64,000 nt of DNA from Boswellia sacra (Eukaryota > Streptophyta > Magnoliopsida > Sapindales > Burseraceae): NCBI GenBank assembly GCA_013180625.2, contig SNVD02004529.1, positions 62,001 through 126,000 on the forward strand. The letters run 5' to 3'. The translations under genes and the position numbers were made by a program. This document shows positions 1 to 12,394 of the stretch, in pieces. Below the pieces are notes generated by a model that worked only from the letters and a program-made list of their open reading frames with translations, had not been told where the DNA came from and searched no databases. Within the stretch, counting starts at the first letter, position 1; each line of letters begins with the position of its first letter.

Positions 1-875
1 GGTTTATAGGACCTCTCTTTGTGTACAAGATATGGGTAATTATTGATTTTTTCTATCAAGACAGTTTTAATTGCTGTAACGTGCGTGAGTAGTTTATTTA
101 AGGCAGTATCGCTTATTATTGAACTTGGTTTGATTTTGATTTCTTTTGATCAGATTAGAGTTTCTTTGTGTGGCTATAATCTAATTTAAATACTAGTTAT
201 CGTGTATTAATATTTGCTAAATTATAGTTTCTTCTTTGGTTGTTGAGTTAGTTCAATGCTTTAAGCTTTTACTACTGGATTGAAAATTTATCTCGCTTAT
301 GACTTGGAAATTTCTAGTGGATCCAGCAAGCACAAAAATTCTGCATGGATTAGGCCTTTTAGATTTTCAAAATGTTGTACTGCCTATGATTGAATTCGCT
401 TGAACATCATTTGTTTCTCTTATATCCATTCACTCTGTTGAAGAACTCAAGGCATTTTTGTGGTCAGAACTGCTTGCACGTTTTTGTTCATTTATAAAAA
501 TTTATTTCATGTGGTCCAAATTAACAAGTTATTGAGATTTGTAACTGTTTCGAATAGCACGCTTCCAGAACTATTTAATTTTGCATCTTTTACAGAATTG
601 TCTGAAGTAAAAAAATGGGCTTAATTGTAATATTGTATACTTGTATATGATATGATGGAAAGAATGCGGTTATTATGTGAATTTACAGGGCGGGGCAGGG
701 TAAAAAATAAATGAGCGGGGCGGGGCTGGGTACTACCTAGCCCGGACCCGCCCCGCCCCATTACCAACCCTAGCTGAGGTTGGTTAAATTTTTTTAACAC
801 TTTGATGAGAATTCTGATCCTATTGACCCTTGCAGGCACCTTCTCAAAGAATCTTGATCTCTTTCGTAATTTGAA
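1..875. other. Non-coding DNA upstream of the L24 pseudogene
   Basis: AT-rich sequence with no convincing coding frame. It probably contains the ancestral promoter, 5'UTR or a leader intron of the L24-like gene that starts at 876. The only distinct structure is the GC-rich foldback at about 686-772. Confidence 0.4.
686..772. mobile_element. GC-rich foldback, probable remnant of a hAT-type MITE
   Basis: A short island of GGGGCGGGGC on the left and CCCGCCCCGCCCC on the right can fold into a hairpin in otherwise AT-rich DNA. Its right edge ends ATTACCAACCCTA, whose reverse complement TAGGGTTGGTAAT resembles the TAGGGGTGGCAAT terminus of the complete hAT-type elements elsewhere in the window. 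No matching left terminus or target-site duplication was found, so this would be a truncated copy. Confidence 0.4.
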
Positions 876-2660
876 ATGGGTTAGAAAGCTGCTGAGAAAC
901 TCATTAGGCACTGGAAAATACTCAGAGGAGACAATGTATGGATAAGATTAAAAGATATTGTCAGCATTTTCCCCGTTTTATATTAATTTGATTGAGCAAA
1001 TATTATTGCTGTTCATCTTTGTTTACAGGTTATGATAATCAGAGAAAAAGATAAAGGAGAGATTGGTGTTATTAAGCGTGTCATTAGGTCTCAAAATCGT
1101 GTTATTCTTGAAGGAAAAAATCTGGTGAGAAACCTGATTGCAAGTCATGTTCAATAGAAATATATAAATGCTGTAGTTTTTTCTTGTTGGTAGAGGGGGT
1201 GGTGATGGTTGTTACATTTTTAAGTGATAATATCACTTTTTTTTTGGCATTCGCATTTACCCAAAAAGTGAGTTGAAATGATCCCATGATGAAGCGTTTA
1301 AACGGTTCTGTTTCATTGGAACAGCATCTCATAATTGTATCATTCAAGTATGAACAATTATTTTTTCCCTGACTGCCTCATTTTTGCTTTATGAAGGTGG
1401 TATCTTTACTGTTGAAGCCCCGCTTCATGCCTCAAACGTTCAAGTTCTTGACCCAGTCACGGGGTATGGTTCTACTTTCATCTGATTTAAACATCATGAA
1501 TGTTATTGTCGTATGACTTCTCAAAGAAATGATAGTTGTTGCAGGAAGCCCTGTAAGGTGGGAACGAGATATTTAGAAGATGGAACTAAAGTAAGAGTAG
1601 CCAGAGGTATATGAGCATCTGGGTCTATCATTCCTTGTCCTGAGATCCTAAAGATAAGGACAACTCCAAGACCAACTATTGGTACTGAACTAAATCTGAT
1701 AACCTTTTCTCTGTTTGTTTTTTTAAATGGGTGGAAATATCTTGTGTTTGAGTTTTGTATGCATTAGTTCCTTTATGATGTGTTTTGCACATGCTATATT
1801 ACGCATGGGCTATTGTGTGTGATAATTGTTGTTGAATTGGCATAAGGCCTATCATTATTTATATTTGTGGTTATGAATTAGAGCTGCCCAAAATGATTGG
1901 TTGTTGACTAACAATGTAGAATATTGGGGAAAAAAGTAAAAAAACTATCGTATGAGCAATAAATTAGAGAATAGAGATCTTACATGCAAAAAGGTAAAAC
2001 CAATTAGGCAAATATTAGTTTGAAAGCACATTAAAGACAAAATCATGCGTAATTTATTCTCAAAAATCAATAAGGCTATTGAATAATGGTCTTACAAAGG
2101 ACCATGAGTCTGTTATCTCATTATGAATTAAAATAGTTTTGTAAATTCCTAAAGATCCTGAAGTCATAAATTTCCATTAACCCTCTCTGAGGTACCGTGA
2201 CCTTTTTGAAACTCATTTTTAAGATTATTTGATAGTGTTTGCTGCTTGTTAGTATAGAGCCTCTTTGCATAAATAAATCAGTATTTTACCTTCAGCTCTG
2301 TGTTCTTTTAGCTACCCTATAAATTTATTGACATTTTTTTGACAATCTCTTCCTAAGTGCTGTTGTTCATAAGCATTTCAATATAAGTTAGTAGGAATAT
2401 AATTATGTTGTTATTCCTATCAACATAGCTAGCAGATAAAAAATACAAACTTGGAAAGAATCATCTTAAATTCTTAATGTAATTTATTTTAGAATTTTCT
2501 TAACATATTGTTGCCTGTGAGATTATTTTTGCCTATTTTCTGATTCACTTGGCTTTTTTCTTATCTTTTATTTGTAGCTAGTCCCAAGGATACTCCAATG
2601 GACCTTGTGTTGGAGAAGACATATGATGCTAAAATTGGAAAGGGCATGCCTGACCTTTGA
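876..2660 (+). pseudogene. Ribosomal protein L24 / KOW-domain gene, broken
   Basis: The family is the organellar-type L24 protein, an assembly-initiator protein of the large ribosomal subunit that carries a KOW motif. Exon-like blocks are 876-935, 1029-1124, about 1390-1463, 1545-1681 and 2578-2660. They encode recognisable stretches such as KAAEKLIRHWKILRGDN, IGVIKRVIRSQNRVILEGKN, GGIFTVEAPLHASNVQVLD and YDAKIGKGMPDL before a normal TGA. The reading frame is destroyed in several ways. Codon 3, expected Trp (TGG), is TAG at 882-884. A TGA at 1612-1614 interrupts the VARG..ASGSII segment. The expected KKHIK-like residues between exons 2 and 3 are missing. Nearby conserved codons also show C-to-T changes (an expected Arg reads Cys, an expected His reads Tyr). 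Introns are retained, so it is a decayed gene copy and not a processed pseudogene. Translation from an internal ATG would still stop at 1612. Confidence 0.85.
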
Positions 2661-3390
2661 AAAGGCTTCTTCAGTTTCTTGAGACATTAATCAAAGATGT
2701 GGGTGCATGTGAATCATAAATGTGCTTGGGATGAATAATCAGTTTGTACCAGAGTCCTATATTTAATATTTTTGGCACATTTTGCAAGTGTCATGGCATT
2801 CCTTAAGTTGATTAGATTTCACAGGTTTAATATTTTTGTAGTTAGTTGAACAATCAACAGCAATATGCTCGAACTTGTAATGCCATCAATCCGGCAACTA
2901 ACCGGGTAATCATGGAGTAGCAACGAATCAGTTAGACATGGATAGTATGAATGTTTACTGGTATATTCTCTGTAATGCTGTGGTTTCATAAGATGCATCA
3001 AATGATGTTTTATCTTATAGCGTTTGCTACTGTTGATCAAGGGACGGTGTGGCCTTTTTTTCATCTCTGTTTGATAACAATTCCTGATAATTTTTGAGAA
3101 AATTGGTTGCTGTATATTGTAAGCCGCCAACACGTTGGGCGTTGTAACACCGAGTAATAACTACAAATTCTATCGAGCGAGTATTAGCCAAATCTAGAAT
3201 CGAAGTGTAACCAAACTAATTAATAAGTACTATTAATTAGTGCGAGCATCATCAGATGTCTGAATTTTGATGTCTTTGAACACAGGTGCTCTGTATTGAA
3301 ATGTGAGTGATAAGATAAAGGTCCATTCCGGCAGGCAAGTTCGGATTTCAGAACAGCCTGGACTTTTTTTGCTAGTTTCAGTGTACGTAC

Positions 3391-3700
3391 TATCACGTGA
3401 AGTCTCCGTATTCCGATTGCCAAAAAGAGGCATCGTTTTGCTACTGCATGGAGCCAAACTTCTTTTAAGGGCCATCCTAGTACTACATGATGAGATTCAT
3501 TTTGCCATTTGCCAAAGACAATATAGTGATACGTGGCGATTAAACGCTCATGACGCTCGACACGTTAGGTGGACACTCGTCTATTTGCATGCACTCTCTT
3601 GCCTATTCTCATCCCATTTTCTCCTCTTTTATGGCACTATTTAATACCCTGTCCATTCTCGGTTCAGTCATCGAGCAAGTAGTCCTCGAATATCTAGCTA
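3391..3700 (+). promoter_or_regulatory. Seed-storage-type promoter of the vicilin pseudogene
   Basis: Upstream of the vicilin ATG lie a palindromic G-box core TCACGTGA (3393-3400), an RY/legumin-box core TGCATGCA (3586-3593) and a TATA-like TATTTAATA (3638-3646) about 55 bases before the start codon. RY plus G-box is the classic arrangement for ABI3/FUS3- and bZIP-driven seed expression. The signals look intact although the gene is not. Confidence 0.6.
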
Positions 3701-6676
3701 ATGGGTGTGAAAATGGCTAGGCAATCGAATATTTGTTTTACTCTTTTTCTCTTTTCTGTTTTGGTCTTGTGTGCTGGTTTAGCTCTGGCAAAGAAAAATC
3801 CGGAGCTAAAATAGTGCAGGCATCAGTGCAAAGTCCAATAGCAATTCGACGAGGACCAGAAGAGGCAGTGTGAAAAAAGGTGTGAAGAGTACTACAGGGA
3901 GAAGAAAGGACGTGAGAGAGAGCGAGAGGGAGAGAAAGAAGAAGAGGAAGAATGGGGTAGTCGCAGCCGCGATGAGTGGAACACTGATGAACCTAGAAAG
4001 TACTCGAGACAGTGCCAGAAGCATTGTGACAGACAAGAGAGGGGACAGCAGAGGCAGCTCTGTCGCTTAAGGTGCCAGGAGAGGTATCAGGTAGAGCTAG
4101 AGGGGAGAAGAGAGCCTAGTTACACACCAGAAGGGGATAACGACGACGATGAAGATGAAGACCAAGATAATCCTTATGTTTTTCAACAAGAACATTTCAG
4201 CAGCAGAGTCAAGAGTGAACATGGAACAGTTGAAGAGCTTCCCAAGTTCACGAAAATGTCAAAGCTTCTTCGCGGCCTCGAGAAATACCGGTTGGCCGTT
4301 CTTGTAGCTAATCCTTAAACCTTCGTAGTCCCAACCCACTTGGATGCTAATGGTCTTTTCTTTGTTTCATAGGGTAAGTCTATATATTAACGTTGTATTC
4401 ATGTAGATTGTAGAGCATGGTCATCTTTTCCTGAACGGAGATTTTGATGACTCTTGTGTGCCTGTAGGGCGAGGAACAATCACTACGATCCGTGAGGACA
4501 AGAGAGTGAACCTTAATGTTCAACGTGGAGATGTCATAAGGGTTCATGTTGGCACTCCTTTGCATATCGTCAATAGCGATGAAAATGAGAAACTTTACAT
4601 AGTCAAACTCCTCGGATCCGTCAATCTTCCTGGCCATTACGAGGTATACTCACCGTGCCTTCTTTAGCTGATAGTGTTTGATCAAGGTAGGCCTGGCAAA
4701 TTCTATACGACCCGTTAACACGACACGAACCCATTCGATAAAAACGTGTTTTAGGTCTAATATTATCAGATTGGGTCGTTAATGGGTTAACACTATAAAA
4801 TCCGTTTGATATCAGACCGTGTTTGGGTTTATACTATAAAAAACTGTTTCACCCGTTTAACCCGTTAATATTAAGGATAATATAGTAAATTTATTTATGA
4901 TACATAAAAAAAATATAATAAAATATAACAAATACTAATTTATAACTATATTTAACCTAATTAAAATTATTCTAATACAATTACGTTATCTTTTTCTTAT
5001 GCGTATATGAGTATGACATTTTGATGAGAAATATAAATAAGAAACTTATAAAATGTTCTATTTAATTTTCAGAAATCATTCAATAATTGGACATTATCAA
5101 TTATTTATCTTAAATACACTTTAGATGGATATTTAAATGATGTTGGATACAAAATTTTGTTTATATTTTCGTATTATATTAAATTTGGATATTTCGATAG
5201 ATTTCAAAATATTTGTTAGATTTTAAATTTATAAACTATTGGTTTTATTATTTATTTAGAATTTATACAAATCATGTTACACATATTGTTGTCTAACTTG
5301 AAAATAAAAAAACGGGTTAAACGGGTTGGATTCGGGTAACACGTTAAGTTAACAGTCGGGTTTGGGTTTATAGATTTAGACCCAATAAGTTAATGGGTCG
5401 AATTTGGATTAACATAATTTAACATGACACGAATACGAAACGATACGAAACCGCTCTAACACGATCCGTTGTCAGGTCTAGATCAAGGTACAAGATTATC
5501 GATTCTCTGAGATTTCTATTATGTAGGCTTTCTATGGGCCGGGTGGTGAAAACCCAGAATCTTCCTTCAAGGCTTTCAGCTGGGAGATACTTGAAGCTCT
5601 TAAGGTAATTATAAACTTTGTTTAATTCTAGAATGGATTGAAGCTTAAATAGATATAAAATTTGTTATTCTAATTATTTCCTAATTTTGGTAGACGCCGA
5701 GGGACAAGTTGGAGAGACTTTTCAGGAAACAGGACCAAGGAAACTTCATCAAGGCCTCCAAAGAACAAATTCGGGCTTTGACACAAAGTGGGGAAGGTCC
5801 TAGCATTTGGCCATTTTCAATCGAATCAAAAGATTCATTCAATCTTTTCAGAAAGGGTCCCAGCTCTCATAGTAATAACTATGGCCAACTCTTTGAAGCT
5901 GAGTTTGAAGACATCGAGCTTATGATCTCTTATGCCAACTTGACCAAGGTATTTCTTCTCCTCTCCTCTCCTCTGCCTTTGGAAACAATGACTCTGATTG
6001 GTATATCTCACTCTCATTAATTAATATAATTCCCAATTAACATTTCTGAATATGATAGATAGTATTTATCGCTGACAAAAATATATTCACAGGGAGCTAT
6101 GGCTGGTCCATTCTATAACTCGAGGGCAACGAAGATAGCCATAGTTGTTTCAGGAGAAGGACACCTTGAGATAGCATGTCCTCACCTCTCATCATCCAAA
6201 TCCCAAGGGAGCAGAGACTCACACCGAGGAAAAAGTGGCCCTAGTTACAAGAAAGTAAGCTCGCGCATAAGAACCGACTCGGTGTTTATAGTCCTGGCTG
6301 GTCACCCTGTCGTCACTGTTGCGTCTGGAAATAGAAACCTAGAAGTCCTATGCTTTGAAGTGAACGCAGAAGGCAACATTAGATACCCTCTTGCAAGTAT
6401 ACATACATCCTTATTTCTCTTTAATCTTACCAAATGTTGTTCACCCTTCTTAATTTAGGTTTTGTGTCTGGCTAATAATAATTAAGCATCTGCATGGGTG
6501 TGTTTGTGCATGCAAGAAGGAATAACGTTATAAAGATGATGCAAAGAGAAGCCAAAGAGTTGGCCTTCAATACTAGGGCGCAAGATGTTGACCAAGTGTT
6601 TGGAAACCAAAATGAGGAGATGTTCTTCGAGGGACCTAGATGGCGACAAGAACATCAAGACTGCGCTGATGAATGA
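3701..6676 (+). pseudogene. Vicilin-like 7S seed storage protein gene, broken
   Basis: Six exon-like blocks (3701-4373, 4468-4643, 5527-5604, 5694-5948, 6093-6396, about 6516-6676) would encode about 548 residues. They comprise a signal peptide (hydrophobic run ending LALA), an N-terminal region with C-x3-C pairs rich in Arg/Glu/Gln as in vicilin antimicrobial-peptide precursors, and two cupin barrels (TITTIREDKR, FYGPGGENPESSFKAFSWE, HPVVTVASGNRNLEVLCFEV). In-frame stops lie at 3812 (TAG), 3839 (TAG), 4316 (TAA) and 4370 (TAG). The TAG codons sit where Gln CAG is expected. The last intron lacks an AG acceptor in the needed phase (CAAGAAGG near 6513-6520). A hAT-type element occupies the second intron. 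The cupin fold otherwise reads through, so decay is fairly recent. Known role of the family: trimeric nitrogen store in seed protein bodies. Confidence 0.88.
4688..5480. mobile_element. hAT-type non-autonomous DNA transposon in vicilin intron
   Basis: The element starts TAGGCCTGGCA and ends TGTCAGGTCTA (reverse complement TAGACCTGACA). It is flanked by an exact 8-base duplication GATCAAGG (4680-4687 and 5481-5488). The subterminal DNA is rich in ACACGA/CGTGTT words and the centre is very AT-rich. The 8-base duplication and the TAGGG-like ends indicate the hAT/Ac superfamily. There is no transposase. Confidence 0.85.
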
Positions 6677-7845
6677 AAAGGCAGCCGCCAGGACATTGGG
6701 CGGCTGAAGCTGCAGGAGGAGGCAGCCTGAGCTACTAATTAACTGCTACTATTGTAATGTAACGTGACTTGTGGGATACTTCGAATAATGTTAGCAGTTT
6801 GTACTTGTTTCATGAAATGTATATGTAAGTAAATGTGAGCCTGAGCTCTCGGCAAACTAAATAAAACTCAACTTCACCAATGTTTGTTTTACGCCTTCGA
6901 CTTTCTTTTTTGAAATGTGGACAGATTACTCATGATATCAAGTTGAAGATAGTAATGAGATAAAATGGTAGACTTGCAAACTCGTAGTGAAAGTATTGTA
7001 ATTAGTTATAAAAATAAAAATAACTAACTCTTTGTAATTACTTACTAGGAGCAGATTTAAAGTGTCGTATAAACAATTAATAAATCGTGAGATGAAAGTA
7101 AAACCATGGAGAGTGGAATAGTACCAATATATCTCCCTAATATGATGATAAGGACACCTAATAACACTTCGTTGGACAAAAGTCACAAATGTGGAACATT
7201 TCCACACAACTGTTTAATCATTGGAAAAAAAAAGAAAAAAAAACAAAACAAAACAGAGGAGCAAAGTTACCTTATTCAAGTTCCTATGGTAAATGGATGC
7301 TTAAGGTTTTCACTCCACGATTTAACATTTTCATTTGACATTATTTGACAATTAATTTTTTAAGTTAACACGAGCCAATGACCATTTAATTTAAACAATC
7401 TAAATCGGGTCTAAGATAATTTATGTCAAACATCTGTATTATAATTTTTTTTTCACTTAAGATTTTGGTATCAATTAAGTACAACCATTCATAAAATGTA
7501 ATCAGTTAGCAATTAAGCCAGGAATTTTTTTTTTTTAACTAACTAAACAAATTCTTTCAACTTTCAATTATTAGATGGTAATATGAAAAATAGAGTAAGT
7601 AATAATTGGCCAGAAATTGTAAGTTTTATATCATAATATAATTCATTAGATTGTTGAAGTCTCTTTTTACAACAGCAATATAATGACAAATCTGGCCTTA
7701 ATGGAAATGAGCAAATTACAGTAAAACCTTTTTTTCCTAAAGTAGGAAAGGACGAATCCCTCCTTTACCGATGAGAGTCAATTGCTTGAGTTTGAGGAGC
7801 TGGTCCATGTTACCTCGAGATGAAATATCCGATCAGGAAGCCCCA
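6677..7845. other. Vicilin 3' flank and featureless AT-rich DNA
   Basis: Presumed 3'UTR remnants of the vicilin copy lie just after 6676, with polyadenylation-like AATAAA at about 6858. Beyond that I see only AT-rich sequence with short open frames and no family resemblance. Confidence 0.4.
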
Positions 7846-8314
7846 GGGACGGAGCTAGAAAATTTGGTTAGAAGGGGCAACAATACATGAATATAATTTA
7901 GCTCAAATAATATATAGCTAGCTATGAAACTTAAAAGAAAACTTAATGTTATATATTTATATTATTTTGAAGGTCTATTTATAATATCAATTTTAAATTG
8001 AAATCTTAAAATAAATGATAAAATAGAATAATTAATAATTTATTTAATTAAAAATCCTAAACTTCATATTAATATATTTAAAGGTAGCTTATATGTAAAA
8101 TGTAAAATTAAATGAGATAGAAAAACATTGATGAATGATGATGAAGTGAGTGTCATACACAATTTTGTGAAGAAAAAAATTAAAGAAAGTTTAAATTTGT
8201 ACATATAAGTATGGATTTATAATTAATTAAAAAAATATAAATGAGGTCTTTGAAAATTTTCTTGGCTCCGACAGGGGCAACTGCCCCTCCTGGGCATACG
8301 CTGGCTCTGTTCCT
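7846..8314. mobile_element. Mutator-like non-autonomous element (469 bp)
   Basis: Imperfect terminal inverted repeats are GGGACGGAGCTAG at the left and CTGGCTCTGTTCCT at the right. They are flanked by an exact 11-base direct repeat AGGAAGCCCCA (7835-7845 and 8315-8325). A subterminal GGGGCAACTGCCCC palindrome lies near the right end. No transposase is present. The duplication is longer than hAT (8) and close to Mutator (9-11), so assignment to Mutator-like is an inference. The same terminal motifs recur at 56987-58210. Confidence 0.72.
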
Positions 8315-8667
8315 AGGAAGCCCCATGTTATGAGTAATTGATGAACACTCCAAAAAAGAACAGGTTGAGGATCTAGGAACACTTGGCGGTGGGAGCAAAC
8401 AAAGAAAGGAAGTGGTGATAAATTACAAGCATTAGCCCTAGTGACTGATGAAAGTGTATGCCTGAGGCCTGACTTGAGTCATTGCATTTTTGTAACTGAG
8501 GCTGGATCTAAAGTGGATTCGGATATATGTGAGGATATGAGGAATGTATAACTGATTGGCTATTAGAGTATTTCTGGATGATGCATGAACGAGGAAGAAG
8601 ATGCTAAATTATTATGTTGACAAGAATCTGAATTCCAAACTGACTATATTTGTATATAAGATAGTGT

Positions 8668-8723
8668 TTATGCTCAAATATACTAAATATGTGATTTATG
8701 CTCAAATATACTAAATATGTGAT
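8668..8723 (+). repeat. Perfect 28-bp tandem duplication
   Basis: Two adjacent copies of a 28-base unit beginning TTATGCTCAAATATAC (8668-8695 and 8696-8723). The copies appear identical, so the duplication is young. Confidence 0.85.
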
Positions 8724-9637
8724 TTGGATGAAAGGAAACTTGTTTAGGCTGTGTCTTAGGTTGGAATGGATGGCTATGAATTGATTTCTAAACTAGATCC
8801 TGGATGGTGTTTGGTTCCTATATGGAGGGTTTGTGTTTAACTATCAATGAATATGAATGTTATACCAATAGCTTATTTACAGTAGAATGAATGATAATGT
8901 TACCTAAAATAATGATAATGATAATGCTAGATATTATCCAATAGATGAAAATAAATTGATCTAGATAATGTGGGGTAAGGCTAATAATACCTAAGTGATA
9001 ATATATGAGATAATTCTAGGGGAAAAAATTTATCTAAATTTTATATTATTAAATAGATAATGCAAGTGATACTAGTCATGTAGATAATGCATGAGAAGGG
9101 ACACTAATCCAATCACCTTAATTTACCACCATGCCCCTATTTAGCCTTAATTTGTTGTTTGACCAAATTACCCCCAAGTGGGCTTTGGCTTTAGCAAATT
9201 AAGTTAAACAAAGGCATTTTTTCCTTTGTTTGTGCCAAACAAATCATAGCCTACCTAGAGCCCAATGGGTGGCTTGGGCCTACTTCAACTGAAGAGTAAT
9301 GTCCTTGGTGCTTTGATCTCCAAAGAGTGCATGAGAATATCCTCAAATATATTTGGGTCTAAGCTCCAAAATACCATGAGTAGCATGAAGATTTAGCCTG
9401 ATTGCATGATAAGCCAGCTGGGCTTAGAGTCATTATTCAGACTTAGCATGTTGCATGATGAAGGCCTTTTTTATGTTTATGTTTCTATGGATTGCATGTG
9501 GCTTGTTGCATGTAGCATGTTGTTAGCCTGATGGAGGCTTTTGCATAAGCTTATAGCTTGTGTGAGCTTGTTTTTTGGCCTTCTCTAACCCTTTGGGCTA
9601 AAAAATTTTCAGGCACCAACAAGGATATACTTAAAAA
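8724..9637. other. Intergenic DNA, possible decayed small transposon
   Basis: No gene is recognisable. GGTGTTTGG near 8807 and TGTGCCAAACAAA near 9230 hint at the facing ends of an old Tourist/Harbinger-like MITE, but I could not define a target-site duplication. Repeated GATAATG words fill 8880-9090. Confidence 0.3.
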
Positions 9638-10353
9638 TAGGGGTGGCAATTCGTGTTCGCGGGTCGTGTCCGTGTCGTGTCGAATTGTGATACGATAAAG
9701 ATTGACACGACATGAACACGACCCATTTGTTATTTGTGTCACTAAGACTCAACACGAACACGACACGATTATTAAACGGGTAACGTGACACGACACGCTA
9801 ACACGATTAATAAATGGGTCGTGCTCGTGTTAGACACAAACACGACCCGTCTAACACGATTAAGACACGTTTACACGATTATGACACGTTACAGAATTAG
9901 GTTTCTAATTTTTGTTAAATGATAAAAATATCCTAAGTTTTAAAATTTATTAGGTTTTAAAATTCTATTTTTATTTTAAAATTTGGATACATGTATGGAC
10001 TAAAATGTCTAAAACTATAATATTAAGTTTAGTCTTTTTAAATTTAATATTATTTTGTAATCGTGTCAATATTCATATTAATCGTGTTATCGTGTCAATA
10101 TTCGTGTTAATCGTATTATCGTGTCAATCGTGTATAATATGTATTCGTGTTACTCGTGTTACTCGTGTCATAAACGTGTTCGTGTCATAATCGTATCGTG
10201 TCGCGTGTTGAAGACTCTCAACCCGAACACGACACGATTATTAAACGGGTTGACATCTCTGACACGAACACGAATATGCCAAAACCCAAACCCGCTTAAA
10301 CCCGTGTCGTGTCAAGTCGTGTTCGCGTGTCGTGTCAAAAATTACCACCCCTA
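9638..10353. mobile_element. hAT-type MITE (716 bp)
   Basis: Near-perfect terminal inverted repeats are TAGGGGTGGCAATTCG at the left and AATTACCACCCCTA at the right. The exact 8-base duplication is CTTAAAAA (9630-9637 and 10354-10361). The interior has dense arrays of CGTGTC/GACACG words flanking an AT-rich centre and codes for nothing plausible. The ends are well preserved, so this is one of the younger copies in the window. Confidence 0.92.
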
Positions 10354-11640
10354 CTTAAAAATGAGGTGTTAAAAGTAAAATTTTTCATACAATAATCCAT
10401 CTATTTTATATAATAACCATTAGAAGTTGTGAGTTTTTGTAGTATAGATAGTTAACAATAACTAAACTTAAAACAGTAAAGTATAATAGAACAAAATATT
10501 TTACGTGATTCGACCAAAATCAAGCATACATCGACAAACAGCAAGAGTTACAATTCACTATGTTATATATGTTTATACTTGACTTAAGACTCTTTACAGT
10601 GGTAGACTTCCTCTCACTCACAAACCTAATCATGCAAAGCTTATTACTTTCTATCATAACCATAGTCCTTCACATACTCTTTGGCTATTGCACTTCACAA
10701 ATATGACTTAACTGACCCAGTTCAATCGGTCATAACTAATGTAACTGTTACAGACTCATACAATCACCCAACTCCGTTAAGCTTACACAACTTTAATAAC
10801 ACTTACAAAATAGATGGTGCAAATACTTAATACGCATGAACCATACACAATCTTAACTTATTCAGAGCATGAAGCTTTTACAAAGATAGACAAATATAGT
10901 AACACATTTCAACATGCACTATGCAGCTCTTCCTTTCATTCCAAGGTTTTGAATGTGTCATTTATATAAGTTATGTGAATAGCCATATAAAGCATGCAAC
11001 ATTTGTTTTAATCTTTATCATTAACATGCAAAATGTCAATCAAGCTTAGATGGTAAGGTTAGATAAAGATGACACAAAATAGGAAGTTCGTGAAAAGTTA
11101 TCTTGAATAAATAAGAATATTTATCAATCAAGGTAAAACTTTCTATAAAGCAAGTACTTCCAAAATAACTTCAATCAATTAATCAACTAATTAATCGATC
11201 AATTAACCAATCAATCAACCTTTCTTAAAGTAAAATTTCCATAAGAGATAAATATATTTAGGAAAGAAATCTTCATTATGTTTTTATCACATGATAACAA
11301 AACAAAATATGATCACGTGCAATGCATAGACACGAGATGCCAGGTGAGAACACCAATAAAAGTTATGTAAATATTATTTATTAATTCAGTATAAATTTTA
11401 TTTTAATAAGTTAGTAAACAATATATTTTCTACAGTTAATTGTGCATTTTAGTTCTTTATAGATCAATCTCTGCCCCGCTAACCAATGTGAATGTTATCT
11501 ATGACTTATAGTATGAGTCGCAGTCAATAGGGCCAATCCCCGTCTCTTAGCGAAGTCGTAAAAGCGAAGCCCATACTCAAGTACCCACAAACAATGACAC
11601 AAATGCAGCCCAAGTTGTAAACCCTTTTTCGCGCTCTTTT
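10354..11640. other. Repeat-derived intergenic DNA and PPR gene upstream region
   Basis: The stretch 10490-10960 has a TTTTACGTGATTCGACCAAAATCAAGC motif region of the kind often seen in decayed plant retroelement LTRs, but no element ends were found. Near 11621-11640 a telo-box-like AAACCC and an E2F-type TTTCGCGC (11627-11634) precede the PPR gene's probable first exon. Confidence 0.35.
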
Positions 11641-12394
11641 TCGCCATTGTTACCAAACATCAACCACAGCACCCTTTTGCAGTGAGCAATTCTCTCCGTC
11701 AAGTTGAGGCCAACTTAGAGGTGAGTTTGATTCTACACTAACCTCTACTTCCTTCCAACTAATCCCTTTCTCACATTATGTGCACTTTATGAACTGAATG
11801 CGTATGCATTTGAGAAATCTTATGTTTTGCAACTGTTTGATCAATTGCCTCACCGAGGATGGCGACAGTGGTTTGTTTATTACTCTTTTCAACCAAAACT
11901 TGTAAGATAAAGCATAATTTCCACAAAATATGGTTTTATATCATGCCCACCAAAAGTACAATTATACGTAACTAAATAATGTCTAGGACGCATCCTTGCT
12001 CATAGGGTAGCTGGTCCTTTCTAACAGAAAAACGCTGAATCCTCGAGTTTTAAATGTGTATGTAAGCTTCGGTTTGATTTTGTTTAGTTTTTCGAATTCA
12101 ACAATGCTGTTCTGGGCGTGAATTTTTCGACTTCCTCTAATTCGGATTGCAGCCAATTTTTTGCATTGGTATGCTAACATCATTTTTGTTTTGATTGTAT
12201 CTTTCTCGTTTGTTTTTTAGTTTTATTTGTTTTCCAATCTGTGTCGCAGTTGCAGAGGTTGTAATTCTCCATCTTTTTAATATGATTTTTTAAAAAAAAG
12301 AATGAAAGAAAGAAAGAAGCTTTTATTATGGGAGGATTTACTTGTTGAACCCTTTTCCCTACAGGACTTCTGTAAGATATTTGTTTTTCGGAAA

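Noticed and set aside
876..1614. RNA editing as a way to rescue the L24 stops
   Set aside because: Plant C-to-U editing acts in organelles, not on nuclear transcripts, and the stops would need the opposite change.
10420..10960. A full LTR retrotransposon upstream of the PPR gene
   Set aside because: Only a weak LTR-like text signature; no paired repeats, primer site or target duplication.
12302..12394. Extra 31 codons upstream of the PPR start (ATG at 12302)
   Set aside because: The segment is crossed by a good 3' splice site (CCCTACAG at 12357-12364), lacks family resemblance and follows an A-rich run. The ATG at 12395 gives the usual length.
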